A program made the translations under genes and the position numbers. From NCBI RefSeq assembly GCF_002091955.1, contig NZ_MKKY01000036.1, positions 62,001 to 126,000 on the forward strand: a DNA stretch of 64,000 bases. The letters are read 5' to 3'. Under the pieces are notes generated by a model. The model made no database searches and was not told the DNA's origin. It saw only the letters and a list, made by a program, of their open reading frames with translations. How positions within the stretch are numbered: position 1 is the first letter of the stretch; each line of letters starts with the position of its first letter. Source of the DNA: Rhodococcus sp. 1168. GTDB taxonomy: Bacteria; Actinomycetota; Actinomycetes; Mycobacteriales; Mycobacteriaceae. This document shows positions 9,900 through 19,456 of this stretch, one piece after another.

Positions 9900-11182
9900 T
9901 GTCCCCCTCCAAGCGACTGCTCGATCCCGGGTAATGGGGTGCCACTGCTGAACCGCGGTGAGACGGTCCCCGGCACGGTTCCCGGAACCGCATTTCTCTG
10001 TTCCTTTTCGCCGCTGAGCAATCCGAACGGCAGGATGAGATCCGGATTGTCGAGAACTGGTCCCTGGATCAGCTTGGTGAACTCACCACAACGGTCGATG
10101 ATCGGCTGAATCTGGGCACCCAGTTGTTCGAATCGCGGGTCGCCCGGCACGAGCTTGCCGAGGTCGATCAGCTTGCACACTGTTCCCAGCGGATCTTGGG
10201 TCTCGCCCTGCAAGTTGGCACGGGATGCAAGAGTTCCGGACTCCGCGTCGTACGAGTTGACGAGATTGCTGATGGCCAGAGGCAGCAGGGTCAGCGTTTC
10301 GACCAGCGAATCCTTACGATCGGAGAGCGTCTGCGTCGGCTGCACCAAGCCGTTGGCTGCTGTGACGAGCTGTTCGCGGTTGTCTGCGACGAACACAGCC
10401 ACGTCACCGAGCGAGATGGAAAGTTGATTCAACGCAGCGCCGAGGTCGTCGCGCTCTCCATTGAGAAAGCCCGTCAGATCTGCGAGCTGATTGTTGAACT
10501 CGCGAACCTGCTGATCGTTGGCAGCGAGCGCCGACACGAAGGTCTGCAGGTTCTTCACCGTGTCGAACAAGTCCCCTCGTGAGTCGCTGAGAGTTCGCGA
10601 AGCCTCTGACAGCTGAGTGATCGTGTCCCCCAATGCCTCTCCGTTGCCGTCGAGGTTGGCTGCGCCGGTGTTGACCAGATCGGTGAGGGCACCGTTCTTG
10701 TTCGCCCCGTCCGGCCCGAGGGCAGTGGAGAGTTCGTCGATGCTCGCGTAGAGCTGATCGACCTCGACCGGGGTCGCCGTGCGCTCACGCGGAATCACTG
10801 CGCCATCGGCCATCGTGTCGCCGCCGGTGTATGCGGGGGCAAGCTGAACGTATCGGTCGGACACCAACGACGGCGTGATCTGAGCGGCCTTGGCATCGGC
10901 GGGAATGTCGACACCGCGCTTGACGCGCATCTTCACCTCGACCTGGTCCCCCTGTGGCACCACGGAAGTCACTTGCCCTACCTCTACCCCCAGCACTCGC
11001 ACATCGGAACCGGAGTAAATTCCGACCGACTTGTCGAAGTATGCGGTGATGTTCGTCGAACCGGCTCGGGTGAGCAGCCACCAGCCACCCCCGACTGCGA
11101 CGACCAACGCAACGATGACGACGCCGATGATCACCACACGTCCTCCGCCGACCTTCTTCACGGAATCTCCGGTGTCACTCAT
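9896..11182 (-). CDS. mceD: Mce family protein MceD
   Basis: 428 residues: membrane anchor [25 protein letters not shown] domain with [14 protein letters not shown] and [10 protein letters not shown], long helical region, and a Pro/Gly/Thr-rich C-terminal tail. Fourth of the six mce genes. TGATG overlap of one base with mceC (11182) and ATGA overlap with mceE show tight operon packing. Confidence 0.93.
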   Translation of the reverse strand: MSDTGDSVKKVGGGRVVIIGVVIVALVVAVGGGWWLLTRAGSTNITAYFDKSVGIYSGSDVRVLGVEVGQVTSVVPQGDQVEVKMRVKRGVDIPADAKAAQITPSLVSDRYVQLAPAYTGGDTMADGAVIPRERTATPVEVDQLYASIDELSTALGPDGANKNGALTDLVNTGAANLDGNGEALGDTITQLSEASRTLSDSRGDLFDTVKNLQTFVSALAANDQQVREFNNQLADLTGFLNGERDDLGAALNQLSISLGDVAVFVADNREQLVTAANGLVQPTQTLSDRKDSLVETLTLLPLAISNLVNSYDAESGTLASRANLQGETQDPLGTVCKLIDLGKLVPGDPRFEQLGAQIQPIIDRCGEFTKLIQGPVLDNPDLILPFGLLSGEKEQRNAVPGTVPGTVSPRFSSGTPLPGIEQSLGGGQ

Positions 11183-12174
11183 CAGTTGCCCCCAAGGTCT
11201 TGCGCAGGCTGACGATAGCCAGGGATCAGCGGCAGGCCAGGAGGCGTGAGGTTGGCCAACGTGATGTCGAGCCAGCGTCCGTTACCGACAACGTTGGCAT
11301 AGAGCCGCACGAAGGGTGCGTAGAGCTCCAGTCCGCGGGAGAGGGCGTCGTTGTTCTCGTTGAGAATGTCGATGACTCCGTTCAACTGCTGGAGCATCGG
11401 GTTGATCTGCTCTTCGTTGTCACGAACCAGTCCTGTGAGCTGCGCCGAAAGGCGTTGGACGCCAGTCAGAAGCTGCGAGATCGACTGCTGCCGATTGTTG
11501 AGTTCGGCCAGTAATGGACCGGCATCGGTGATGAGGCGGTTGAACTCTTCGTTTCGGTCTGCGAGAACCTTCGACGTCTTGCCCGTCGCTTCGAAAAGCT
11601 TTTTCAGCTCCGTATCACGGCTGGCGATCGTCTCCGACAGCCGACTCACCCCGTCCAGCGACGCCCGAACATCGGCCGGAGTTTCGGAGAACGCTTGCGA
11701 GAGCGCCTCGAAGCTCGATGCCAACTGTGGGGTGTCGATGTCGGTGATGGTGGAGGCCGCGTCGGAGAACGCGTCGATGACGTCGTACGGGGACGTGGTG
11801 CGCTCCAACGGGATCGGATCCTTGGGTTTGAGCACCGCGTCGCCGCGGGGATCGATGGCAAGGTACTTCTGACCCAGCACGGTCTTGATCTGGATGGATG
11901 CGGACGAGTTGTTGCCGACCCATGCATCCTGGACTCGGAAGTCCACGACCACGCGGTCACCCGCGAGTTCCACGGAGTCGACCTTGCCGACTTTGACCCC
12001 GGCGATGCGAACTTCGTTGCCGGGCTTCAGACCTGCAGCTTCCGAGAACTCGGCGCTGAATGTCGAGCCGGCTCCGAGAATGGGAAGCTTGTCGAGAAAG
12101 AAGACCGAAATTGTCGCAAGCAGCACGATCGAAATGCCGAGCGCGCCTAGTACCAGCGGGCTGCGCTTTGTCAT
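11182..12174 (-). CDS. mceC: Mce family protein MceC
   Basis: 330 residues from ATG 12174, which overlaps the mceB stop (ATGA 12171-12174); a longer open frame to 12321 runs into mceB and lacks family support. Membrane anchor [24 protein letters not shown] domain with [14 protein letters not shown] and [10 protein letters not shown], then the usual helical segment. Part of the lipid-transport channel. Confidence 0.93.
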   Translation of the reverse strand: MTKRSPLVLGALGISIVLLATISVFFLDKLPILGAGSTFSAEFSEAAGLKPGNEVRIAGVKVGKVDSVELAGDRVVVDFRVQDAWVGNNSSASIQIKTVLGQKYLAIDPRGDAVLKPKDPIPLERTTSPYDVIDAFSDAASTITDIDTPQLASSFEALSQAFSETPADVRASLDGVSRLSETIASRDTELKKLFEATGKTSKVLADRNEEFNRLITDAGPLLAELNNRQQSISQLLTGVQRLSAQLTGLVRDNEEQINPMLQQLNGVIDILNENNDALSRGLELYAPFVRLYANVVGNGRWLDITLANLTPPGLPLIPGYRQPAQDLGGN

Positions 12175-13238
12175 CCTTGGATCCCCCCAGCTTTGCAACG
12201 CGAAGCCGAGTTCGTGTACAGCGGCTGATTCACAGTCGGAAGTCCTGTCGGCAAATTCAGATTGGGTGACGAACCCGGCCCGGCCTTGATGTCGAGACCG
12301 CACAGATAGAAGGTGAACCACGATCCCTGCTGTGCGGTACGAACCAATTTGTCGAGCTTCTTCGGCAACGTCTGGATTACCTTCGTCAGGTCACCTTCTC
12401 GGTTGTTCAAAGTCGTTGCCAACGTGTTCAGTGCAGCGATCGAGCCCTGAATCGCCGGACGTGTCGGTTCGAGCAAACCAGCCGTCGCATCGGTCAGGCC
12501 TGCAAGCGAGGTAACGGCCGAACCGACAACCTCACGGTCGGCGGAAAGCCCCGACACCAGCTGCTGGGTATTGACGATCAACGAATCGAGTTCCTTGTCA
12601 TGCTGATTGACAGTTTGCAGCACCGTATTGAGATTGGTGATCACGGCGCCGATCACCCGGTCCTTGTCTGCGACGGTGTTCGTGAGGCTCGCGGTGCTGC
12701 GTACCAACTCCGAGATCGTTCCCGACTCACCCTGGAACACCTGGATGATCTGGTACGACAGCTTGTTCACGTCGTCGGCGTTGAGTGTGGTGAACAACGG
12801 ACGGAAGCCGTCGAACAGCGTCGTCAGATTCACCGCGGGTTTCGTCTGCGTCAGCGGAATCGTCTCGCCCGGGTTGATTTTGCGGCCTTGCTCACCGGCA
12901 CCCTGCTCGAGCGCGATGTAGCGCTGGCCTACCAGGTTCCGGTACCGCAGATTCGCAGTTACGGTCGCCGGCAGCCAGTCTCGACCCGACACCGAGAACT
13001 CGACTTCGGCCTCGCGCTCGTTGACGATCTTGATGTCTTTGACATCACCGACCCGGACGCCCGCGATGCGGACCTCGTCGCCCTTGTTCAGCGACGCCAC
13101 ATCGCTGAAAACAGCACTGTAGGTCTCACCACCGCCACCACTGATGTTGGCGATCGAGAATGCAAGCGTCGCGGTGGCCAAGATCGTTACCACTGCGAAC
13201 ACGATCAACTTGACGAGTGGAGCAAGAAGTCCCCTCAT
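12171..13238 (-). CDS. mceB: Mce family protein MceB
   Basis: 355 residues from ATG 13238 (MRGLLAPLVKLIVF), overlapping the mceA stop by ATGA (13235-13238). Membrane anchor LIVFAVVTILATATLAFSI, MCE domain with VRIAGVRVGDVKDI and VGQRYIALEQ, and the C-terminal FTFYLCGLDIK segment often seen in MceB/C. The upstream-extended frame lies inside mceA and is rejected. Confidence 0.93.
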   Translation of the reverse strand: MRGLLAPLVKLIVFAVVTILATATLAFSIANISGGGGETYSAVFSDVASLNKGDEVRIAGVRVGDVKDIKIVNEREAEVEFSVSGRDWLPATVTANLRYRNLVGQRYIALEQGAGEQGRKINPGETIPLTQTKPAVNLTTLFDGFRPLFTTLNADDVNKLSYQIIQVFQGESGTISELVRSTASLTNTVADKDRVIGAVITNLNTVLQTVNQHDKELDSLIVNTQQLVSGLSADREVVGSAVTSLAGLTDATAGLLEPTRPAIQGSIAALNTLATTLNNREGDLTKVIQTLPKKLDKLVRTAQQGSWFTFYLCGLDIKAGPGSSPNLNLPTGLPTVNQPLYTNSASRCKAGGIQG

Positions 13239-14590
13239 TTGATGGTCACCTCCGCTCCTCTCAGTGCAGGCGCTCCCAAAGACGTCGTCCACGAGGGAAT
13301 CTCGCCTGGGGCCACTCCCCCTGCCTGGCCGTAGATCACTGCCAGGGTGTCGCGCTCGAAATCGGAACCCTCGTAGCTTGCCGGTGCGGCATCACCGGTC
13401 GTCGCCCTGGGCACTGCCGAATACTGCGGGGACGGTAGCTCCGGAATATCCTGCACGCCTGGGTTTCTCGACGGAACTTGGTAGGAGCCGTCGTTCGCCG
13501 AACCGCCCGGGTACTGGGGAAAAAACTCTCCCGCAGCAGTATCGGCGGGGGTGTAGCAGCGCGGGCCGCGATCGTCGAACAGGCGCGGCTCATCCTGATT
13601 TGGCAGATAACGCCCCTTGGGATTGACGAAGGAGGCCGAGACGTTGATACCCCGATACTCGTCACCGACGCCGATCACCTCCTGAGCACGCGCCACGATG
13701 GGGGCGAACTGAGCGAATGTGCATCCGAACGACGGCGAATACTCCGCCAGCAATCCCAAAGCCTCTCGCGAATCGGCGGCGATTGCGATCAAATTCGACG
13801 AGTTGGCCTGTAAGAAATCGGCCGTACTCGAACTGGTCGAGGTCAAGGAGGAAATCAACGTGTCCACCGCAGGACGCTGTTCTACCAACGTATTTCCGGT
13901 GACGCTGAGATTGTCGAGAGCATCGATCAGCTGCGGAGCTGCATCGGAATAGGTCTCGGAAAAGTCGGCGAGACCACGCAGACCCTGCTGAATGTTCGGG
14001 AGTTCGGTGTTCAAGCCCTTGAAGATATTTTCCAACCGGTCGATCGTGAAGCCGAGCTGTTCTCCGCGCCCGCTGAGCCCCTGCGCGAGTGCACCGAGCG
14101 TACTCGCCAGGTCCTGCGGCGGAATCGCTTCGAGCAACGGCAGCAGATTGTCGAGCAATTGCCCGACCTCGATCGCATTGCCGCTGGTGTCCTGCTTCAA
14201 CACAGTGCCGTTGGTAATCGGCGACGCCGTATCACCTGGCGGGACTATCAGCGATACGTACCGCTCACCGAACAACGTCTTCGGAAGCAGCCGTGCCGTG
14301 GTGTTCGACGGGATCAGCTCCGCCTTGTCCGGATCGATTGCCAGATGTGCGGTGACGACTCCGTCTTGGGTAGACGCCGAGCGCACCTCACCGACGATGA
14401 GGCCACGGACCTTGACGTCTGCGTTGGACGGCAAGGCGTTGCCGACCGAATCGGTCACGAGATCGATGCTCACGACCTTCTTGAAGGTCTTGTTGTACGA
14501 GGTGATCGACCACCCGACGAACAGGATGAGGATCAAGAAAAATGCAAGACCGAGCAGAAGTCGCCTCAATCGCGATGGCGAGTCGATCAT
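13235..14590 (-). CDS. mceA: Mce family protein MceA
   Basis: 451 residues from ATG 14590 (MIDSPSRLRRLLLGL), overlapping the yrbEB stop by ATGA. Membrane anchor LLLGLAFFLILILFVGWSI, MCE domain with VKVRGLIVGEVRSA and FGERYVSLIVP, helical region, then a Cys/Pro-containing C-terminal domain (GCTFAQFAP, GPRCYTPAD) typical of MceA. First of six channel subunits, directly after the two permease genes. Confidence 0.93.
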   Translation of the reverse strand: MIDSPSRLRRLLLGLAFFLILILFVGWSITSYNKTFKKVVSIDLVTDSVGNALPSNADVKVRGLIVGEVRSASTQDGVVTAHLAIDPDKAELIPSNTTARLLPKTLFGERYVSLIVPPGDTASPITNGTVLKQDTSGNAIEVGQLLDNLLPLLEAIPPQDLASTLGALAQGLSGRGEQLGFTIDRLENIFKGLNTELPNIQQGLRGLADFSETYSDAAPQLIDALDNLSVTGNTLVEQRPAVDTLISSLTSTSSSTADFLQANSSNLIAIAADSREALGLLAEYSPSFGCTFAQFAPIVARAQEVIGVGDEYRGINVSASFVNPKGRYLPNQDEPRLFDDRGPRCYTPADTAAGEFFPQYPGGSANDGSYQVPSRNPGVQDIPELPSPQYSAVPRATTGDAAPASYEGSDFERDTLAVIYGQAGGVAPGEIPSWTTSLGAPALRGAEVTIK

Positions 14591-15447
14591 CCGGCAACCC
14601 TCACTGTGGTGGTGGTACCCCAGATAGCGAGACTGAGGAAGAAGTCCAGAACAGCAATCGTCACGATGGCAGTTCGAACGGCGCGTCCCACGGCGACACC
14701 CACGCCCGCCGGGCCGCCCGAAGCATGAAATCCGTAGTAGCAATGGATCATGATCAACACGAAGGCGAAGATCAATACCTTCAGGAACGAATACAGAACG
14801 TCTTCCGGCGGCAGGAAGAGGTTGAAGTAGTGGTCGTACGATCCGCGGGACTGACCGTTGAAGATCGTGCTGATCCCCCGTGAAGCGATATACGACGCGA
14901 GCAGACCCACGATGTACAAGGGAATGACGGCGACGAAACCTGCAATCATGCGGGTTGTGACCAAGAACGGAACGCTGGGGACTGCCATGACCTCCAGCGC
15001 GTCGATCTCCTCCGAGATGCGCATCGCCCCGAGTTGCGCAGTGAAGCCGGCTCCGACCGTCGCGGACAGAGCGAGACCGGCGACGATAGGAGCGATTTCA
15101 CGGGTATTGACGTATGCGGACAAGAACCCGGTGAGGACGGAACTGCCGAGCTGCTCCAGTGCGGCATAACCCTGTAGTCCGACTACGACGCCTGTTGCGC
15201 CGGACAGCATCACGATGACACCGATGGTGCCGCCGATGACGGCGAGCGCACCGCTACCGAAGGTGACCTCTGCAAGAAGACGCAGAACTTCCTTCTTGTA
15301 ATGAATCAGAGTCCGAGGCACCCAGCCGATGGCACGGACGTAGAACGACATTTGCTCGCCGGCTTTGTCGAGCACGTTCAGCGGTGCACTCGCAACGCGT
15401 TTCACGCGCATGAGGGTACGGTCGCCCCGACCTTTCGAGATGGTCAT
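14587..15447 (-). CDS. yrbEB: MlaE/YrbE-family permease of the Mce transporter (second)
   Basis: 286 residues with about five membrane helices and the MlaE-family signature SEEIDALEVMAVPS near residue 145. Pairs with the preceding YrbEA to form the inner-membrane permease driven by the Mkl ATPase. Begins 6 nt after yrbEA; its stop overlaps the mceA start. Confidence 0.93.
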   Translation of the reverse strand: MTISKGRGDRTLMRVKRVASAPLNVLDKAGEQMSFYVRAIGWVPRTLIHYKKEVLRLLAEVTFGSGALAVIGGTIGVIVMLSGATGVVVGLQGYAALEQLGSSVLTGFLSAYVNTREIAPIVAGLALSATVGAGFTAQLGAMRISEEIDALEVMAVPSVPFLVTTRMIAGFVAVIPLYIVGLLASYIASRGISTIFNGQSRGSYDHYFNLFLPPEDVLYSFLKVLIFAFVLIMIHCYYGFHASGGPAGVGVAVGRAVRTAIVTIAVLDFFLSLAIWGTTTTVRVAG

Positions 15448-15453
15448 TGCGGG

Positions 15454-16248
15454 TCAGCTTCCCTTCGCCGGAACAACCTGGAGGTAAACCAGGGTGAGAA
15501 TGAGGTTGGCGAAGAACAACAACAGGAAGGTGATGACCACCGTCTGATTCACTGCTTCACCCACGCCCTTCGGACCCGGATTCGGGTTGAGGCCCTTGTA
15601 GGACGCGATGATTCCGGCGATGAGGCCGAAGATGGCCGCCTTCAATTCGGCAACGTAGAGATCCGGAAGCTGGGCGAGCGCGGAGAACGACGAGAGATAG
15701 GCACCCGGAGTGCCACCTTGGAGAACGACATTGAAGAAGTAACCACCGGTGATGCCGACGACCGATACGAGGCCGTTGAGCAGCAACGCGATGAGGATCA
15801 TCGCGAGGACTCGTGGGACCACCAGTCGGTGCACCGGATCGATCCCCAACACGCGCATTGCGTCGATCTCTTCGCGGATTGTCCGCGAACCGAGGTCAGC
15901 GGTCACTGCAGAACCGGCAGCGCCGGCAATGAGCAGCGCCGTGACGATCGGACTTCCCTGCTGAATGACGGCGAGAACACTCGCGGCGCCGGTGAAGGAC
16001 TCTGCACCGAGCTGCTTGATCAACGAACCGGTCTGAAGTGAGACGACAGCGCCGAAGGGAATAGCAACCAGAGCCGTCGGCAAAATCGTGACGCTGGCGA
16101 TGAACCAGGCCTGCTCGATGAACTCGCGGAATTGAAAAGGCCTTCTGAACGTGTTCCGTGCGACATCTACGAGCAGTTCGACAATGTTTCCGGCTTGCGC
16201 AATTGCGGCTTCCGCGGGAGCGAAAACGGATTTCTTGGCACTGCCCAT
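15454..16248 (-). CDS. yrbEA: MlaE/YrbE-family permease of the Mce transporter (first)
   Basis: 264 residues, polytopic, with the signature REEIDAMRVLGIDPVHRLVVPR that contacts the ATPase in MlaE-type transporters. First permease of the operon, 5 nt after the ATPase gene. The complete set ATPase, two permeases and six Mce subunits is contiguous here. Confidence 0.93.
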   Translation of the reverse strand: MGSAKKSVFAPAEAAIAQAGNIVELLVDVARNTFRRPFQFREFIEQAWFIASVTILPTALVAIPFGAVVSLQTGSLIKQLGAESFTGAASVLAVIQQGSPIVTALLIAGAAGSAVTADLGSRTIREEIDAMRVLGIDPVHRLVVPRVLAMILIALLLNGLVSVVGITGGYFFNVVLQGGTPGAYLSSFSALAQLPDLYVAELKAAIFGLIAGIIASYKGLNPNPGPKGVGEAVNQTVVITFLLLFFANLILTLVYLQVVPAKGS

Positions 16249-16253
16249 AACCC

Positions 16254-17507
16254 TTACTGTCCCCGCCCCTGCGATGGGCTGTGACCCGGATCGCTGTGAC
16301 CGGCCTCGTGACCTGCGTTGTCGTATCCGGCAGTGTCCTGACCCGGGTTGGCGTAACCGGAGTTGTCATAGGCAGCGTTGTCATAGGCAGCGTTGTCGTA
16401 AGCCTGGTTGTCGTAAGCCTGGTTGCCGTAAGCCTGGTTGTCGTTGGCCTGGCCCTGACCTGCTTCGGCGTAAGTGCCATCTTCGTACGAGCCCGCGCCA
16501 CTGTATGCCGGAATGTGGTCACCCGGGTCGGTGGTGTCGAGGCTTTCCTGAATGGCAACCTGCGCACTGTGCGGGAGCGTATGCATGATCTGGCGTACTC
16601 GTTCCTGACGACGCCCCACTGCCTTGCGCACCGGTGTGCCTGGGGTTGCCTTCATCTGCGGAACGATGCCTTCGACGTCTTCGACGCCACCAGCATGGTG
16701 GCCGGCGTCGACCATCGCCTGCTCCTGCGCCATCTGCGCTTCGTCCTTCTCCTCCGACATTCCGATCGGTCCGATCATCGTGCCGTTCAAGAACTGCTTC
16801 ACCACTGGCTCGTCGGAGGTCAAGAGCACCTCGCGGGGACCGAACATCACCAGCTGACGACGGAATAGCATTCCAATGTTGTCCGGGACCGTCCGCGCCA
16901 GGTTGATGTTGTGCGAGACAATCAGAATGGTCGCATCGATCTCGGCATTGATATCGATCAAGGTCTGCGAGATGTAGGTCGTACGCACTGGGTCCAAACC
17001 GGAGTCCGGCTCGTCGACAAGGATGATCTCCGGGTCGAGTACCAGGGCACGAGCCAAGCCGGCGCGCTTGCGCATACCGCCGGAAATCTCACCGGGAAGC
17101 TTGTCCTCCGCGCCGATCAGACCCGTCAGCTCCAGCTTCTCCATCACGATCTTGCGGACGTCCGACTCGGACTTCTTCGTGTGCTCGCGAAGCGGGAACG
17201 CGACATTGTCGTAAAGATTCATCGAGCCGAACAGCGCGCCGTCCTGAAACAACACCCCGAACAATTTGCGGATCTCGTAGAGCTCCCGTGAGGAGCACTG
17301 CAAAATATCTGTGCCGTCGATGAAGATCTTGCCGTGCTCAGGACGGAGCAAACCGATCAACGACTTCAGGAACACCGACTTACCCGTGCCCGACGGCCCC
17401 AGCAGCGCACTGACTTCGCCCGACGGTAACGTCAAAGAGACGTCCTGCCAAATCTTCTGTACACCGAAAGACTTGGTCAATCCCTCGACCGAAACCTCGA
17501 CTCCCAC
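16254..17507 (-). CDS. mkl: Mce transporter ATPase Mkl/MceG with Tyr/Asn repeat tail
   Basis: 417 residues from GTG 17507, supported by GGAGG eight bases upstream and by alignment with mycobacterial Mkl (VGVEVSVEGLTKSFG versus MGVSIEVNGLTKSFG). Walker A GPSGTGKS (37-44), signature SGGMRKRAGLARAL, Walker B ILVDEPDSGLDP, and the Mkl-specific region EEKDEAQMAQEQAMVDAGHH. It exceeds the usual Mkl length by about 60 residues because of a C-terminal tail of five-residue repeats (NQAYD/NAAYD). It energises the two YrbE permeases. In M. tuberculosis mkl is unlinked to mce operons; here it heads one. Confidence 0.95.
   Translation of the reverse strand: MGVEVSVEGLTKSFGVQKIWQDVSLTLPSGEVSALLGPSGTGKSVFLKSLIGLLRPEHGKIFIDGTDILQCSSRELYEIRKLFGVLFQDGALFGSMNLYDNVAFPLREHTKKSESDVRKIVMEKLELTGLIGAEDKLPGEISGGMRKRAGLARALVLDPEIILVDEPDSGLDPVRTTYISQTLIDINAEIDATILIVSHNINLARTVPDNIGMLFRRQLVMFGPREVLLTSDEPVVKQFLNGTMIGPIGMSEEKDEAQMAQEQAMVDAGHHAGGVEDVEGIVPQMKATPGTPVRKAVGRRQERVRQIMHTLPHSAQVAIQESLDTTDPGDHIPAYSGAGSYEDGTYAEAGQGQANDNQAYGNQAYDNQAYDNAAYDNAAYDNSGYANPGQDTAGYDNAGHEAGHSDPGHSPSQGRGQ
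16351..16455. repeat. 15 bp tandem repeats coding for the Mkl tail
   Basis: About seven 15 bp units inside mkl, in two sub-types (GTTGTCATAGGCAGC and GTTGTCGTAAGCCTG on the plus strand), translate to (N-Q/A-A-Y-D/G)n. Near identity of neighbouring units suggests recent slippage, so copy number may vary between strains. Confidence 0.8.
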
Positions 17508-17831
17508 GCTGACCTCCACCACTCGTTGATATCGACCCGTATGTGGGTTGCGTCACTCTATCGCATGTAAGTGTCCGCACCGACAATGGAGCCTACTGCC
17601 GAGTAACAACATCCTCGAACCCGGACCTGAATTCTGTAGTCAGTGTGACCCATCACAAGTCGGCATGCGGGCAACTCGCCGAATTTTCGCTCAGCTCCGA
17701 GTGACCGCGCTGCGATCGAGTGTCGATTTGTCGTCGAACACTTTTTTCGACGTGTCCATCGACCATCCGGTCACCATTCGGCGTGTAAAGCAGAAGGTAC
17801 GTTCCGAAGGAATTCACTTCAGAGAACACAA
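17508..17831. other. Intergenic region between rplL terminator and mkl
   Basis: 324 bp without a gene. It must carry the mkl/mce promoter on the minus strand; a TAGAGT hexamer about 45-50 bp upstream of the mkl start is a weak -10 candidate, without a convincing -35. Nothing else recognised. Confidence 0.5.
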
Positions 17832-17863
17832 AAAGGGCCATTCCCTAACGGGAATGACCCTTT
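17832..17863 (-). terminator. Rho-independent terminator after rplJ-rplL
   Basis: 14 bp stem (AAAGGGTCATTCCC / GGGAATGGCCCTTT, one G-U pair) with a 4 nt loop, followed on the minus strand by a short T run. It lies 41 bp after the rplL stop and separates the ribosomal operon from mkl. Confidence 0.85.
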
Positions 17864-17904
17864 CGTGTGTAACAGAACAGACCGTGAAGACGGCCCATCA
17901 AGAA

Positions 17905-18291
17905 TTACTTGATGGAGATCTTCGCGCCTGCTGCTTCGAGCTTCTCCTTGGCTGCCTCGGCAGCATCCTTGGCGACCTTCTCCAGGATGGCCTTCGGAGC
18001 GCTCTCGACGAGATCCTTGGCTTCCTTCAGACCCAGGCCGGAAACGACCTCACGGACGACCTTGATGACCTGGATCTTCTTGTCGCCAGCAGACTCGAGC
18101 ACGACGTCGAACTCGTCCTGCTCTTCTGCAGCCTCGGCCGGAGCGCCTGCTCCGCCTGCAGCGGCGACTGCGACGGGAGCGGCTGCGGTGACCTCGAAGG
18201 TCTCCTCGAATGCCTTTACGAACTCACTGAGCTCGAGGAGGGTGAGCTCCTTGAACTGGCCGAGCAATTCTTCGGTGCTGAGCTTCGCCAT
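17905..18291 (-). CDS. rplL: Ribosomal protein L7/L12
   Basis: 128 residues of normal family length: N-terminal dimerisation helices ([22 protein letters not shown]), Ala/Gly-rich hinge, and C-terminal factor-binding domain ([25 protein letters not shown]). It forms the ribosomal stalk with L10 and recruits translation GTPases. 84 bp after rplJ, followed by a strong terminator. Confidence 0.98.
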   Translation of the reverse strand: MAKLSTEELLGQFKELTLLELSEFVKAFEETFEVTAAAPVAVAAAGGAGAPAEAAEEQDEFDVVLESAGDKKIQVIKVVREVVSGLGLKEAKDLVESAPKAILEKVAKDAAEAAKEKLEAAGAKISIK

Positions 18292-18375
18292 GGTGGCGGG
18301 TCCTTCCTGATAAGTACTCCAGTCGCTGATCCGCGACGAAAGTGTTTCGGGTTGAGCTGTTCGCTGGTGCGCGGA

Positions 18376-18957
18376 TCAGCTTTCGGCGGGAGCTTCCGCC
18401 GGGGCTTCTGCTTCTGCAGGAGCCTCGGCAGCTGCGGGTTCTCCTGCTGCCTTCTTCTCCTGCAATGCGAACGCCAAGCGGGCGAACTGCGATGCGGGAG
18501 CGTTGAACAGGCCTGCAGCCTTCGACAAGTTGCCCTTCATGGCACCTGCGAGCTTTGCCAACAGGATCTCGCGCGACTCGAGGTCGGCGATCTTGTTGAT
18601 CTCGTCCACGGACAGCGTTGCGCCGTCCATGTAGCCGCCCTTGACAACCAAGGCCTTGTTGTCCTTAGCGAAAGCCTTGATGGCCTTCGCAGCGTCGACC
18701 GGCTCGCCCTTGATGAATGCAATGGCGGTCGGTCCGACGAACAATTGGTCGAGCCCGGTGATACCGGCCTCGGCAGCTGCACGCTTGACCAGGGTGTTCT
18801 TGGCGACGGAGTACGTGGCACCATCGCCAAGTGCACGTCGGAGCTGCGTCAGACCGGAAACCGACAATCCGCGGTATTCCGTGACGACAGCAGCCGTCGA
18901 TCCCTTGAACTGTTCGGTGATCTCCGATACTGCTGAGATCTTTTCGGGCTTTGCCAT
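18376..18957 (-). CDS. rplJ: Ribosomal protein L10
   Basis: 193 residues from ATG 18957 ([17 protein letters not shown]), preceded by a strong GAGAGGAGG site. Conserved [18 protein letters not shown] segment and an Ala/Glu-rich C-terminal extension common in actinobacteria. L10 anchors the L7/L12 stalk and in many bacteria represses its own operon by binding the leader RNA, which fits the structured leader upstream. Confidence 0.97.
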   Translation of the reverse strand: MAKPEKISAVSEITEQFKGSTAAVVTEYRGLSVSGLTQLRRALGDGATYSVAKNTLVKRAAAEAGITGLDQLFVGPTAIAFIKGEPVDAAKAIKAFAKDNKALVVKGGYMDGATLSVDEINKIADLESREILLAKLAGAMKGNLSKAAGLFNAPASQFARLAFALQEKKAAGEPAAAEAPAEAEAPAEAPAES

Positions 18958-19004
18958 ACTTCGCCTCCTCTCGTTGAGGTTTTGTCGATCGCGAGAGGGC
19001 CGGA

Positions 19005-19190
19005 AAACGACGAACGCCCCGGCGCAAGAAGCACACGGGGCGTAGACATACACACGGCTCGAAGGCCGTGCAGCAGGTCCCTGACCTCGTTCTCCTGCGT
19101 GGGTCGTCCGAACATGCTCGGACCTTCAACCGCATACCTCTCAGGACGTTCTGAAATCAGAACAAGCCCTCGAGAAAGGCGGTGACCAAC
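19005..19190 (-). promoter_or_regulatory. Probable ribosomal L10 leader
   Basis: The long untranslated region before rplJ contains stacked inverted repeats: CACGGC/GCCGTG (19053-19070) and ACGCCCCG/CGGGGCGT (19014-19043). Position and structured nature match the L10 autoregulatory leader known across bacteria. Boundaries are approximate; a covariance-model search would settle it. Confidence 0.5.
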
Positions 19191-19456
19191 GGTCTTGGGT
19201 AGAACTTGATTTGGGCGGATCATCTCGCGGTCACTCGAAAGTCACCGTGATCAGAACCGTCGACCAGGCTACCTCAGCCAGGGCCGCAACTCCAAAACGA
19301 CCGGGGAACGGCCTGCCTGGTTTTCCCAAGAGATGCGCCCAAAGCATGGTCGACACCCTGCGATTGCGCACCAACTACCGGCCGAACACACGGTCAGTTG
19401 GGACAATATTGCCCTGTTGTAAGACAAACGGCGTCGATGACTGTTCAATCGGATAC

